Assembly: GCF_030433645.1 (NCBI RefSeq)
Contig: NZ_JAROCG010000001.1
Location: forward strand, 2,170,001 to 2,234,000
Source of the DNA: Arthrobacter burdickii
GTDB taxonomy: Bacteria > Actinomycetota > Actinomycetes > Actinomycetales > Micrococcaceae
Reading direction: 5' to 3'
DNA length: 64,000 nt
In this document: positions 26,326 through 36,070 of the stretch, one piece after another
How positions within the stretch are numbered: position 1 is the stretch's first letter
Layout: every line of letters starts with the position of its first letter
Program-made: the position numbers and the translations under genes
The notes under the pieces: generated by a model
What the model saw: the letters and a program-made list of their open reading frames with translations, nothing else
What the model was told of the DNA's origin: nothing
Databases searched by the model: none

Positions 26326-28014
26326 TCACCCTACGGGAGCGTGGTTCAGCAGCGGTAGCGTGATGGCGACGGCGGTGCCGACGCCGAGGCTCGACTCGAT
26401 CGTGATAGTCCCGCGGTGCGCCTCGAAGGTCTTCTTCGCGATGGACAGGCCGAGCCCGACTCCCGGCAGGACCTGGTTCGCGTTGGCCGCCCGGTGGAAG
26501 GACTCGAACAGTCGGGGCAGGTCGTCCGGGGGGATGCCGATGCCGGTATCGCGCACGACGACGACCACGTGTCCCTCGTCGGGTTCATGCGTGAGTCCGA
26601 CGAAGACCGTGCCGTCCTCCGGCGTGAACTTGATGGCGTTGGACAGCACGATGGCCAGGGCTGCGGAGAGCTGCTCGCGGTCGCCGGAGACCGTCACGGC
26701 GTGGTCCGGCAGCGCGGAGTCCAGCGTGATGCCGCCGGCCGAGGCCTGCAGCACGGCGCGGCCCGTCAGCTGCGAGACGAGGTGGACGAGATCGACGGGG
26801 CCGTGCTCGGATGCGTCCGTGTCCCGCGAGGAGACCGCCGAGATGTGCTCGATGAGCTCGCTCAGCTTCGCGGTGTTGCGCTCGACGGCCTGGAGCATGG
26901 TGCTGGCTTCCGGCGGCAGCTCGCCGCCGACGCCGTCGAGGATCATCTCGAGATACCCGGCGATCGATGCCAGCGGGGTCCTCAGCTCGTGGTTCACGGT
27001 CCCCACGAAGTCGCTCTTCGCCTGGTTGAGGGCGCTCAGTTTGCGGACGGCCTGCTGCTGCCGGGAGATGAGCTGCGCCTGGATCAGTCCGTGGGCGAGG
27101 TTGCCGAGGACATGCTGCGTCAGCGCGCTCTCCACGCCGGACCAGGCGAGCGGCGTCTCCTCGCTGATGATCCAGAGCAGGCCGAACGGGGTGTCCCCCT
27201 CACCGAGCGCTGCGACGACTCCGCTGACCGTGCTGCCGTTGCCCGCGCGGTCGCACAGCCACGCGGGAGCCTCGACGTCCCGCACTGCGGGGACGGCTAC
27301 ACCGGTGCTGAACCTCGCACTCGAGGACTCCTCCCAGAGCCTCAGCGCGAGGGCGAGGGAGGCGTCCTGGTGGACGCGCAGCGGGGCGGCGAGGGGCGGA
27401 CGTCTGTCGCTGGTCCAGGTGCTGCTCCGGGCGGCGACGCGCTCGTCATCGAAGATCTGCAGCACGAGGTGGTGTGCGCCGAGCGCCCGTCCGACGGCCG
27501 GGAGGAACTGGTCCACCATCGCCGCCGGATCGTTCGTCGCCCGGATCCTGGCGGAGATCCGCCTCATCTCCTCGCGCAGGCGGGCCGAGGACGTCCTCTG
27601 CTGCTGGTGGCGCTGCTGCCGGGCGACCGCTGCGTGCGTGCGGTGCAGCAGTTCGGCGGGAGTGACCGGGCGGAAGACGACGTCCGCCACGTACGGTGTC
27701 ACCGCGTCCGGCAGGGCGTGGGTACCGGCTTCGGGCAGCAGGAGGATCACGGGCAGGCGGGCGAGCTGGGGGTGCTCCGCGACGAGGTCGGCCAGCGACC
27801 CTGCGTAGGCGAGCGCCGTCTCCAGGTCCACGAGCAGCACATCCGGTCGCGCCGCGAGCACCTCGTCGAGCAGCGCCTCCGGCGTGGTGGCGGCCCTGGA
27901 GGGATAGCCGCCGGCGGCGAGGATACGCTGCAGCCCGGCGCAGTCCTCCGCGGACGGGGAAGCGACGACGGCAGATGCCTCACCGCGAACCCCTGCTCTT
28001 GCCTCCTGCGCCAC
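26326..28014 (-). CDS. Hybrid-type sensor histidine kinase with degenerate N-terminal receiver
   Basis: A 562-residue cytoplasmic kinase with no membrane segment. Residues 1-135 resemble a receiver domain: the phospho-acceptor position (DVLLVDLE) is kept, but the acidic pair near the N terminus is replaced (VVASPSAED) and the conserved Lys is Arg (FRPVTP). A GAF-like region follows, then a HisKA dimer domain with NHELRTPLAS (His about 342), and an HATPase domain with N box VLSNAIKFTPEDG, G1 VVVRDTGIGIPP and G2 GVGLGLSIAKK. No response regulator lies next to it. Confidence 0.85.
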   Translation of the reverse strand: MAQEARAGVRGEASAVVASPSAEDCAGLQRILAAGGYPSRAATTPEALLDEVLAARPDVLLVDLETALAYAGSLADLVAEHPQLARLPVILLLPEAGTHALPDAVTPYVADVVFRPVTPAELLHRTHAAVARQQRHQQQRTSSARLREEMRRISARIRATNDPAAMVDQFLPAVGRALGAHHLVLQIFDDERVAARSSTWTSDRRPPLAAPLRVHQDASLALALRLWEESSSARFSTGVAVPAVRDVEAPAWLCDRAGNGSTVSGVVAALGEGDTPFGLLWIISEETPLAWSGVESALTQHVLGNLAHGLIQAQLISRQQQAVRKLSALNQAKSDFVGTVNHELRTPLASIAGYLEMILDGVGGELPPEASTMLQAVERNTAKLSELIEHISAVSSRDTDASEHGPVDLVHLVSQLTGRAVLQASAGGITLDSALPDHAVTVSGDREQLSAALAIVLSNAIKFTPEDGTVFVGLTHEPDEGHVVVVVRDTGIGIPPDDLPRLFESFHRAANANQVLPGVGLGLSIAKKTFEAHRGTITIESSLGVGTAVAITLPLLNHAPVG

Positions 28015-28095
28015 GGCGTCCTCTCCGACCTCTGCTGCGTTCTCCCTAATATATGCCGCCCGGAGCGGGAACCGAGGACGCCGTGCGCTGGAGGG

Positions 28096-30654
28096 TCAGT
28101 CCATCGCGAGTCCGGCGACGGGCGAGAGTCGTGCTGCCCGGCGGGCGGGGAGCACGGAGGCCAGCAGCCCCGCGGCGACCGCCACGGCGAGGACCGCCCC
28201 GATCTGGCCGATCGGTACCGACGGGCTGACCGACGCGATCCCGCCCAGCGCCGACTGTGCTCCGAGCCAGCCGTAGAGGACGCCGAGGCCGGACCCCAGG
28301 AGCGCCGCGACTCCCGCGACGAGCACCGCCTCGACCGCCAGCATCCCGCGCAGCTGGACCCGCGTGAGGCCGAGGGCACGGAGGAGCGAGTTCTCCCGGC
28401 GCCGCTCCAGCACGGACAGGGACAGCGTGTTGGCGACCCCGATGAGTGCGATCAGGACGGCGACGGCGAGCAGCGCCGTCACGATCAGCAGCAGTACATC
28501 GATGATCTGGCTGTAGGCCGCACGCTCCACCGCTGCTCCGGTGACCTGGTACTCGGAGACCCCGGTGGCTGCGACGATCCGCGACTGGATGTCCGCCACC
28601 GTCCCGGCGTCCCGTGCGTCATCGAGCCCGAGCCAGAACGTCGTGCCGACGTAGCTGGCCAGGGACCCCTGCACCTCCGCCGGGTCCGGGATCCCACCGG
28701 CTCCCACGTAGGCGGCCAGGGCGCCGTCCGGGGTGCCGCCGAGCGACTCCGCGGTCGCGGGGGTGATGAGCGGCAGGAAGAAGGTGGCATCGGTGGGGGT
28801 GACGGGAAGGGTCGAGGGGCCATTCGCGGCCTCCACGATCACTTCGCCCTGGTTCCAGTCCTGGGGCGCCAGGACCATCCCGTCGGTCAGTGCGACTCCC
28901 TGCGCCCTGAGCACGTCGGCGATCGCTGCCGGATCGGCGGCATAGACGAGGGACCCGCCCTCCTCAGCGCTCGTGAGCAGGACCGGGGTCAGTTCGACGA
29001 CGGTCCGGACGCCGTCGACCTGCAGCAGCGTGGCCGCGTCCACGCGCGTACCGGGCGCCCCGGCTGCAGTCCCGAGCCCCGAGACCTCGAGGTCGACGGC
29101 GTAGTTCTCGTCCAGCTCGCGGTCGAAGGACGTCCGGGCGGTCTGCGCGCCGACCATCATCATGGTGACGAGGGTGACGCCGACCATCAGCGCCGCCGAC
29201 GAGGCGGTGGTGCGCGCCGGATTGCGGACGGCGTTGACGGACGCGAGGGTGCCGGGGACCCCGAGCGGGCGGGCCATCCTCCCGACGGCGGCCACGCTCA
29301 CCGGGACGAAGAAGGGGGCGAGGAGGAGGATGCCGAGGAAGGACACCGCGCCGCCTGCCACGGCCGGCAGGATCGCGACCGACACGGCGCCGAGCAGGAG
29401 GAGCGCAGCCCCGCCGCACACCGCCACGAGGCCGATGAGGAGGCGGACGCGGCCGCTCGCGCTCCCGGTGGTCGGCGGCTCCGACGGACGGAGCGCGGCC
29501 AGGGGCGCGACCCGGGTAGCTGCCCGCGCGGGCACGAGCGCCGCGAGCAGGGTCATCAGGACTCCGACACCGACGCCGATCACTGCGGCCGACGGCGGAA
29601 CGGCCAGGACGGCGAAGGACCCGAAGCCCGTCCGGCGGGCGAGCCCCACGAGGGCGGCCATGACTCCGACGGCGAGCAGGACGCCGAGCACCGATGACAC
29701 CAGTCCCACGACGGCGCCCTCGGCCAGCACCGAGGCCCGGACCTGACGCCGCTCGGCGCCGATGCAGCGCAACAGGGCCAGTTCACGCGTACGCTGCGCC
29801 ACCAGGACCGAGAACGTGTTCGAGATGACGAGTCCGGCGACGAGGACGGCCACGGCTGCGAAGGCGAGGAGGATCCCCGTGAGCGCGTCACCGCCGTCCG
29901 AGAGGGCCGCGACATCCGTGACGGTCTGTTCGGCGGCGGTCCTCACCACCAGCTCCGAGGCCCCATCGGTGCGCGACGCGGCAAGGGAAGCGGTGACGGC
30001 CGAGGCGACCGCCGCCGGGTCGGCGACGGGCGACAGCGCGAGCTGGATGTTGCGGTAGGTCGTCCCACCCTCATTCACCTCGTGCACCACGGAGGAAGGG
30101 GCGAGGACCTGAGCCGCCCCGGAGAGCATGGGATCGGCACTCGGCGCGGTGAGCCCGGTGACGGTGAGTGCATGGACCGGGGAGGTGGGAGCGGCTCCGG
30201 AGTCGACGGCGAGGGTGTCCCCGGGGACGACGCCCAGGCGCACGGCTGATGCCTCGTCCAGCGCCACGTCGCCCGGTCCCGAAGGATAGGAGCCCTTCGT
30301 CACCCTCGTGGTCTCGAGCCGGTCCGGTGCCACCGCGGTGAGGACGGCGAGCGCGGTGGCAGACCCCGTCGTGACGCGGGTGTAGGCGCGCTCGAGCCCG
30401 TGGACGACGTCCACGCCGGGGACCGATGCGAGCTCCCCGGCGATCTCGGCGGGCACCTCCGGGCCCTCCTGCCCCGTCACCACGAGGTCGGCCTTGGCGT
30501 AGGAGGCGCCGATGCTCTCGCCGAGACTGGCCCTCGTGGTCGCACCGACCATGAGCGTCGCGGAGAGGAAGGCCACGCCGAGCATCACGGCGAGGCCGAC
30601 GGCGAGGAAGCGCCGTGCATGGACACGGACCTGCGCGAGGGCTACCTGCAGCAC
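28096..30654 (-). CDS. ABC transporter permease (FtsX/MacB-type)
   Basis: An 852-residue permease with two copies of the FtsX module, each with large extracellular segments. The start is set at GTG 30654, one base after the stop of the ATPase gene, because the reading frame upstream of it lies inside the ATPase gene. Membrane helices are visible near FLAVGLAVMLGVAFLSATLM, ILLAFAAVAVLVAGLVI, VLLAVGVMAALVGLA, LLIVTALLAVAVLIALIG and near the C terminus. It ends PARRAARLSPVAGLAMD, the usual family tail. With the ATPase it should form a lipoprotein-type or peptide/drug exporter. Confidence 0.88.
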   Translation of the reverse strand: MLQVALAQVRVHARRFLAVGLAVMLGVAFLSATLMVGATTRASLGESIGASYAKADLVVTGQEGPEVPAEIAGELASVPGVDVVHGLERAYTRVTTGSATALAVLTAVAPDRLETTRVTKGSYPSGPGDVALDEASAVRLGVVPGDTLAVDSGAAPTSPVHALTVTGLTAPSADPMLSGAAQVLAPSSVVHEVNEGGTTYRNIQLALSPVADPAAVASAVTASLAASRTDGASELVVRTAAEQTVTDVAALSDGGDALTGILLAFAAVAVLVAGLVISNTFSVLVAQRTRELALLRCIGAERRQVRASVLAEGAVVGLVSSVLGVLLAVGVMAALVGLARRTGFGSFAVLAVPPSAAVIGVGVGVLMTLLAALVPARAATRVAPLAALRPSEPPTTGSASGRVRLLIGLVAVCGGAALLLLGAVSVAILPAVAGGAVSFLGILLLAPFFVPVSVAAVGRMARPLGVPGTLASVNAVRNPARTTASSAALMVGVTLVTMMMVGAQTARTSFDRELDENYAVDLEVSGLGTAAGAPGTRVDAATLLQVDGVRTVVELTPVLLTSAEEGGSLVYAADPAAIADVLRAQGVALTDGMVLAPQDWNQGEVIVEAANGPSTLPVTPTDATFFLPLITPATAESLGGTPDGALAAYVGAGGIPDPAEVQGSLASYVGTTFWLGLDDARDAGTVADIQSRIVAATGVSEYQVTGAAVERAAYSQIIDVLLLIVTALLAVAVLIALIGVANTLSLSVLERRRENSLLRALGLTRVQLRGMLAVEAVLVAGVAALLGSGLGVLYGWLGAQSALGGIASVSPSVPIGQIGAVLAVAVAAGLLASVLPARRAARLSPVAGLAMD

Positions 30655-30655
30655 G

Positions 30656-31441
30656 CTATGCCCCCAGCTTCGCGAGTGCACCGAGGATGGCCTCGGGTGT
30701 GGACTGCTCGAGTTCGCCGACGAGCGCACCGTCCTCGAGGAGGACCACCCGGTCGGCGTAGGAGGCCGCGACCGGGTCGTGGGTGACCATGATGATGCTC
30801 TGGCCCATCTCGCGGCAACTCCGCCGCAGGAGGGACAGCACCTCCGCACCCGTGGTCGAGTCGAGATTGCCCGTGGGCTCGTCGCCGAAGATCACGTCCG
30901 GCCTCGTCAGGAGGGCGCGGGCGACGGCGACCCTCTGCTGCTGTCCGCCGGAGAGCTCGTGGGGGCGGTGGGACAACCGGTCGGTCAGTCCCAGGGAGGA
31001 CGAGATCTGCTGCAGCCAGTCGGTGTCCACGCTGCCACCGGCGAGGGCCACCGGCAGGGTGATGTTCTGCTCCGCCGTCAGGGTCGGCACGAGATTGAAG
31101 GCCTGGAACACGAACCCGACGCGCTCGCGGCGCAGTCGGGTCAGTGCGGTATCGGGCAGCCCGGTGATGTCGGTCCCGCCGATCCAGAGCCGTCCGGCAT
31201 CGATGCTGTCGAGGCCGGCGAGGCAGTGCATGAGTGTCGATTTGCCGGAGCCGGACGGACCCATGATGGCTGTGAAACGTCCCCGGTCGAAGTCGAGTGA
31301 GACGTCGCGGAGGGCGTGGACGGCGGTCTCGCCGCGCCCGTAGCTCTTGGAGACGCCCCTGGCGGAGACAGCGGCTGTCGGAGCGGGGGAGCCGTCCGCG
31401 GGGATCGCCGTCGGGACGGCTGGATGCATGGAAGTAGACAT
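30656..31441 (-). CDS. ABC transporter ATP-binding protein (MacB/LolD-type)
   Basis: A 261-residue ATPase with Walker A GPSGSGKST, Q loop FVFQAFNLVP, signature LSGGQQQRVAVARALL, Walker B VIFGDEPTGNLDS and switch His in VTHDP. The first 25 residues are a disordered lead. It is immediately followed by the permease. A NarL-type two-component pair lies upstream on the same strand, a common regulatory partner for such exporters. Confidence 0.92.
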   Translation of the reverse strand: MSTSMHPAVPTAIPADGSPAPTAAVSARGVSKSYGRGETAVHALRDVSLDFDRGRFTAIMGPSGSGKSTLMHCLAGLDSIDAGRLWIGGTDITGLPDTALTRLRRERVGFVFQAFNLVPTLTAEQNITLPVALAGGSVDTDWLQQISSSLGLTDRLSHRPHELSGGQQQRVAVARALLTRPDVIFGDEPTGNLDSTTGAEVLSLLRRSCREMGQSIIMVTHDPVAASYADRVVLLEDGALVGELEQSTPEAILGALAKLGA

Positions 31442-31602
31442 GCCTCCACGCTATGGACCCTCTGGTCCCGACGGATCGGCGCCAGGTCCGGGGTTGTGGC
31501 GCAGCTCGTCATACCGGGGGATGAGCTGCGAGGGCGGGGGACTACGACCGGCCGCCGGTATCGTCCGGCGGCACGGGAGGCACCCTCCCGTCCGGTGCGG
31601 TG

Positions 31603-32415
31603 TCAGGGGCGGACGATCCCCGTCTCGTAGGCCATGACCACGGCCTGGACGCGGTCCCGTGCCTCGAGCTTTGCGAGGATGTGGCTCACGTGCGTCTTCA
31701 CCGTGGCCTCGGAGAGGAACAGCTTCAGGGCGATCTCCGGATTCGAGAGCCCCTGGGCGATGAGTTCGAACACCTCGCGCTCGCGGGCCGTCAGCCGCGC
31801 CACCGCGGCGGCATGCGCGTCCTGGGTGGCCGAGGGCCGGCGCAGGAGCGGCGCCACGTGGTCGAGCAGCCGGCGCGTGGTGGACGGCGCGATGACGGCG
31901 TCCCCCCGATGGACGGTCCGGACCGCCTCGAGCAGTTCCTCGGGTGGGGCGTCCTTGAGCAGGAAGCCACTCGCCCCGGCGTGGATGGCGGACAGGGCGT
32001 ACTCGTCGAGGTCGAAGGTCGTCAGGACCACGATGCGCGGTCCTGCATCCCCGCCGGACGTGGCGGGCGCGCGGCCCGCGTAATCGGCGAGGATACGGTG
32101 CGTGGCCTCGATGCCGTCCATGCCCGGCATGCGCACATCCATCAGGACGACGTCGGCCCGCGTGGTCGCGAGGGCCCTCACCGCTTCCTCGCCGTTCGCG
32201 GCCTCGGCGACCACCTCGAGGTCGGGCTGCGAATTGATCAGCATGGCGAAACCGCTCCGCACCAGGTGCTGGTCGTCCACGATCGCGATGCGGATCGGAG
32301 GCGGGGCGTCGACGGCCGACGGGATGCCGGTCGGGGCGGTGCTGCTGACGGTGCTGTCCACGGTTGTGTCGCTCTCCTGTGCTGTCCTAGATGTGCCGCT
32401 GAGCGGTACACCCAC
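31603..32415 (-). CDS. NarL/LuxR-family response regulator
   Basis: A 270-residue regulator. After about 38 variable residues the receiver domain begins (RIAIVDDQHLVRSGF) with the phospho-acceptor Asp in VVLMDVRMPGMDG and the Lys in FLLKDAPPEELL. A LuxR-type HTH follows (LTAREREVFELIAQGLSN, EATVKTHVSHILAKL). It starts one base after the kinase stop region and forms a two-component pair with it. The ABC exporter downstream is the likely target; that is inference from position. Confidence 0.92.
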   Translation of the reverse strand: MGVPLSGTSRTAQESDTTVDSTVSSTAPTGIPSAVDAPPPIRIAIVDDQHLVRSGFAMLINSQPDLEVVAEAANGEEAVRALATTRADVVLMDVRMPGMDGIEATHRILADYAGRAPATSGGDAGPRIVVLTTFDLDEYALSAIHAGASGFLLKDAPPEELLEAVRTVHRGDAVIAPSTTRRLLDHVAPLLRRPSATQDAHAAAVARLTAREREVFELIAQGLSNPEIALKLFLSEATVKTHVSHILAKLEARDRVQAVVMAYETGIVRP

Positions 32416-32416
32416 C

Positions 32417-33622
32417 CTAGGCCTGCGTGTACGGGATGAACGCCTCCACGCGGTAGCCGCCCCCGGAGCGCGGCGCGGCCGAGACCGTGCCGTCGTACAG
32501 CCGGACCCGTTCGGTCATGCCGATGATGCCCTGGCCCGCGCCCGCCGTGGCAGGATCCGGAGCGGCCCCGCGCCCGTCGTCGTCCACCGTGATGGTGAGT
32601 CCCCGCGGGCCGTATTCGAGCGACACCTCCGTGGACGTGGCCGATCCCGCGTGCTTGAGCACGTTCGTGAGCGACTCCTGCACCACGCGGTACGCCGTGA
32701 GTTCCGCTCCGAGCGGCAGGTGCCTGCGCGGCGTGCCGACGCGGCGGCAGTCGATCCGCACACCGGATCTGCGGACCGACTGGACGAGGGAGTCGATGTC
32801 GTCGAGCGTGGGGAGCGGTCGGGTTGACGCGCTCTCGTCACCGCGGAGGACGCCGAGCAGCCGCCGCATCTCGCGCAGCGATCCCCGCCCGGTGTCGGCG
32901 ATGGTACCCAGCGTCCGCACGGCGAGTTCGGGCGCCTGTGCGCTCGCATACCGCGCGCCGTCGGCCTGCGTGATGATTACCGACAGGGAATGCGCCACGA
33001 TGTCGTGCATCTCCCGGGCGATATGGCTGCGCTCGTCCGCCGCGGCGAGGTCGCGCTCCTGCTGCCGCTCGACCTCCAGCCGCCGGTTCCGGTCCTCGAG
33101 TGCACGGTAGGTGAGCCGCCGCGACCGGGCGAGGTCGCCCATGGTCCAGGCGAGAAGCGCGAGGGACTCCACGAAGAACAGCAGGATCAGGAACAGGGGC
33201 ACCGTGGTCAGTACGGGGTTGCCTCCGCTCACACCCAGCATGTCGCCGTACCGCACAAGCCCGATCGCGGCCCCCGCGATGGCGAGACCGAGGCCTCCGA
33301 GGCTCGCCCACCGGGGGCCGAAGGCGGCCAGGGTGTAGATCGTGATGAGGATGACGAACTGGGCCGGAACCGGTTGGATGCCGGTGATGAGCTGCAGCAC
33401 GGAGACGCCCGCGACGGCCATGGCCGAGGGCACCACGCGCGAACGACGCCATGCGAGGGGGAGCACCAGGGCCACGGACACGACGACGGTCGGGCCGGTC
33501 CCCTCCACGCGGCTCGCCGCGAACGGCAGGACGAGGAGGACGAAGATCCCCAGCGCGAGCCATGCATCGATCGTCCCGGGGTGCGCGCGGACCCAGCGCG
33601 CCAGCCGCAGGTGGATGTCCAT
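32417..33622 (-). CDS. NarX-type (HisKA_3) sensor histidine kinase
   Basis: A 401-residue membrane kinase. Several N-terminal helices ([76 protein letters not shown]) form a sensor without a large outer loop. The HisKA_3 His is in [14 protein letters not shown] and the ATPase domain has [13 protein letters not shown] and [14 protein letters not shown] 33622 was preferred over TTG 33631 because TAGAGT lies eight bases before it. Paired with the response regulator after one intervening base. Confidence 0.9.
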   Translation of the reverse strand: MDIHLRLARWVRAHPGTIDAWLALGIFVLLVLPFAASRVEGTGPTVVVSVALVLPLAWRRSRVVPSAMAVAGVSVLQLITGIQPVPAQFVILITIYTLAAFGPRWASLGGLGLAIAGAAIGLVRYGDMLGVSGGNPVLTTVPLFLILLFFVESLALLAWTMGDLARSRRLTYRALEDRNRRLEVERQQERDLAAADERSHIAREMHDIVAHSLSVIITQADGARYASAQAPELAVRTLGTIADTGRGSLREMRRLLGVLRGDESASTRPLPTLDDIDSLVQSVRRSGVRIDCRRVGTPRRHLPLGAELTAYRVVQESLTNVLKHAGSATSTEVSLEYGPRGLTITVDDDGRGAAPDPATAGAGQGIIGMTERVRLYDGTVSAAPRSGGGYRVEAFIPYTQA

Positions 33623-33674
33623 GGGGACCAACTCTAGGTGGGCCCCCGCCGTCGCACATCCAACCAGGGGTGGA

Positions 33675-33683
33675 GCCGTCTCA
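33675..33683 (+). promoter_or_regulatory. Possible LtbR half-site upstream of leuB
   Basis: GCCGTCTCA is identical to the left arm of the palindrome between the IclR-type regulator and leuC (49367-49375). It is 14 bp upstream of the likely -35. Only the left half is conserved. Confidence 0.35.
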
Positions 33684-33696
33684 CCCTGCGGACGGA

Positions 33697-33726
33697 TTGT
33701 TGCCCGTGCTGCTGCTTTCCTACGCT
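33697..33726 (+). promoter_or_regulatory. Promoter of leuB, probably leaderless
   Basis: TTGTTG (33697-33702) and TACGCT (33721-33726) are 18 bp apart, and the -10 ends six bases before the ATG. No Shine-Dalgarno is seen. Confidence 0.5.
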
Positions 33727-33732
33727 GGAACC

Positions 33733-34785
33733 ATGACTGATGCCCCGCACCGTATCGACCTCGCCGTCATCCCCGGAGACGGAATCGGCCCGGAAGTGAC
33801 CGCGGAGGCGGTCAAGGTGCTGCGTGCGGCGGTCGGCGACGACGTCGAGCTCTCGCTCACCGACTACGAACTGGGGGCGGAGCACTGGCTGGCCACGGGG
33901 GAGACCCTGCCCGACGCGACCCTGGAGCAGCTGCGGCGCCACGACGCGATCCTCTTCGGTGCCGTCGGGGCCGCCCCCGGTGACACCCGCATCCCCTCAG
34001 GGCTGATCGAGCGGGAGTTTTTGCTGAAGCTCCGCTTCTCGCTGGACCACTTCGTGAACCTGCGGCCCTCGAAGCTGTACCCCGGCGTGGCCAGTCCGCT
34101 GGCGGATCCCGGCGTCATCGACTTCGTCGTCGTGCGGGAGGGAACGGAGGGGCCGTACACCGGCAACGGGGGAACGCTGCGCGGTGGGACGCCGCACGAG
34201 GTGGCCACGGAGGTCTCCCTCAACACCGCTCATGGCGTGGAGCGGGTGGTGCGCGACGCCTTCGCGCGCGCGTCGGGGCGCCGGAAGAAGCTGACACTCG
34301 TGCACAAGCACAACGTCCTCGTCTACGCGGGACACCTGTGGAAGCGCACCGTCGAGGCCGTCGCCGCCGAGTTCCCCGACGTGCACCACGACTACCTGCA
34401 CGTGGACGCCGCGATGATCTTCCTCGTCACCGACCCCTCGCGCTTCGACGTCATCGTCACGGACAACCTGTTCGGTGACATCGTCACGGACCTGGCGGCA
34501 GCGGTCTCGGGCGGGATCGGCCTCGCGGCCTCCGCGAACCTCAACATGGACCGCACCGCCCCCTCGATGTTCGAGCCGGTGCACGGGTCGGCCCCGGACA
34601 TCGCCGGCCAGCAGGTCGCGGACCCGACGGCCGCGATCCTGTCCGGAGCGCTTCTGCTCCGCCACCTCGGCCTCGATGCCCACGCCCAGCGGATCGAGCA
34701 GGCCGTCGAGCAGGACATCGCATCGCGTTCCGGTGCCCGCAGGACCTCGGCCATCGGCGATGCTATTGCCGCTGCCGTGTCCTAA
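33733..34785 (+). CDS. leuB: 3-isopropylmalate dehydrogenase
   Basis: A 350-residue NAD-dependent decarboxylating dehydrogenase of leucine synthesis. [18 protein letters not shown] opens the family fold, [12 protein letters not shown] carries the substrate Arg/Tyr region, and [20 protein letters not shown] binds Mg2+/NAD. Start 33733 fits the family N terminus and the -10 box at leaderless spacing; the open frame continues upstream only as a shadow. It is followed 95 bp later by ilvE. Confidence 0.96.
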   Translation: MTDAPHRIDLAVIPGDGIGPEVTAEAVKVLRAAVGDDVELSLTDYELGAEHWLATGETLPDATLEQLRRHDAILFGAVGAAPGDTRIPSGLIEREFLLKLRFSLDHFVNLRPSKLYPGVASPLADPGVIDFVVVREGTEGPYTGNGGTLRGGTPHEVATEVSLNTAHGVERVVRDAFARASGRRKKLTLVHKHNVLVYAGHLWKRTVEAVAAEFPDVHHDYLHVDAAMIFLVTDPSRFDVIVTDNLFGDIVTDLAAAVSGGIGLAASANLNMDRTAPSMFEPVHGSAPDIAGQQVADPTAAILSGALLLRHLGLDAHAQRIEQAVEQDIASRSGARRTSAIGDAIAAAVS

Positions 34786-34880
34786 GGTGGTTACACATTA
34801 TTAACCCAGTGCCGGAGCACTGACCACCGACGGGCGACGACGGCCATGCCGCGTGTAGTCCGTTCCAGCGCGGAGGAACC

Positions 34881-35987
34881 ATGACAGCCACCGATACCCA
34901 GTTCGCCCAGCACCTGTCGACGCAGCGGAAGTCGGCCGAGGAGCGGGAGGCGGTGCTGGCGAACCCGGGCTTCGGCAACTTCTTCACCGACCACACGGCT
35001 GTCGTCGACTTCAGCGTCGACGCATCCGGCGTCGGCGGCTGGCACGATGCGCGGCTCGAACCCTACGGGCCCATCGCACTGGATCCGGCAGCCGCCGTCC
35101 TGCACTACGGCCAGGAGATCTTCGAGGGCATGAAGGCCTACCGGCACGCCGACGGTTCCGTGTGGACCTTCCGGGCCGACGCGAATGCGGCCCGCCTGAA
35201 CCGCTCCGCAGCCCGCCTCGCCCTGCCCCAGCTGCCCGAGGAACTGTTCCTCGAGTCCCTGCGCCAGCTCGTCTCGGCCGACTCCGACTGGATCCCCTCC
35301 GGCGACGGGGAGAGCCTCTACCTTCGGCCCTTCATGATCGCCACCGAGGCGTTCCTCGGCGTCCGGCCCGCCCGCGAGGTCTCCTACCGGGTGATCGCAT
35401 CGCCCGCGGGCAACTACTTCGGCGGCGAGGTGAAGCCCGTGGACATCTGGGTCTCCCGCAACTACGCCCGCGCGGGACGCGGTGGTACCGGAGCTGCGAA
35501 GGCGGGCGGCAACTACGCTTCATCGCTCGCCGCGCAGCTCGAGGCCGAAGCGCACGGCTGCAAGCAGGTGCTGTTCCTCGACCAGTTCAACGACAACGCG
35601 GTCGAGGAACTCGGCGGCATGAACGTCTTCTTCGTGTTCCGCGACGGTTCCCTCGTCACTCCTGCACTCTCCGGCACCATCCTCGAGGGCGTCACCCGGT
35701 CCTCGATCATCCAGCTCGGCAGGGACCGGGGGCTCCAGGTGAGCGAACGCAAGATCACGCTGGACGAATGGCGCGACGGCGTCGCCAGCGGCGATATCGC
35801 CGAGGTCTTCGCCTGCGGTACGGCCGCTGTCATCACGCCCATCGGCCAGCTGCGTGACGGCGACGAGTTCATCGGCTCGGCGGGTGCACCGGCCGGCGAG
35901 GTGACCATGTCGATCCGGAGCCAGCTGCTGGGGATCCAGACCGGCGTCGTGGAGGACACGCACGGCTGGCTGACGCGCCTGGTCTGA
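34881..35987 (+). CDS. ilvE: Branched-chain amino acid aminotransferase
   Basis: A 368-residue fold-IV PLP enzyme that makes valine, leucine and isoleucine from their keto acids. The PLP Lys is in GTGAAKAGGNYASSL, and LHYGQEIFEGMKAYR and LFLDQFNDNAVEELGGMN are family signatures. GGAGGAA precedes the ATG. Length fits the longer mycobacterial/eukaryotic-type BCAT. It follows leuB in the same direction. Confidence 0.96.
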   Translation: MTATDTQFAQHLSTQRKSAEEREAVLANPGFGNFFTDHTAVVDFSVDASGVGGWHDARLEPYGPIALDPAAAVLHYGQEIFEGMKAYRHADGSVWTFRADANAARLNRSAARLALPQLPEELFLESLRQLVSADSDWIPSGDGESLYLRPFMIATEAFLGVRPAREVSYRVIASPAGNYFGGEVKPVDIWVSRNYARAGRGGTGAAKAGGNYASSLAAQLEAEAHGCKQVLFLDQFNDNAVEELGGMNVFFVFRDGSLVTPALSGTILEGVTRSSIIQLGRDRGLQVSERKITLDEWRDGVASGDIAEVFACGTAAVITPIGQLRDGDEFIGSAGAPAGEVTMSIRSQLLGIQTGVVEDTHGWLTRLV

Positions 35988-36070
35988 TACCGATCGCTGT
36001 GGACGGCGTCTGGCGGTTCCGTAAGGGCTCCGACAGGCGCCGTTCGCATCGGCCCTAGTTGCCCGGCCGG

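Noticed and set aside
26416-29697. 1093-codon open frame on the plus strand
   Set aside because: It is antisense to the histidine kinase and ABC permease genes, rich in Arg/Gly/Asp with no domain; a codon shadow of high-G+C genes.
30655-30849. N-terminal extension of the ABC permease
   Set aside because: Lies inside the ATPase gene; the GTG one base past the ATPase stop gives a normal permease start.
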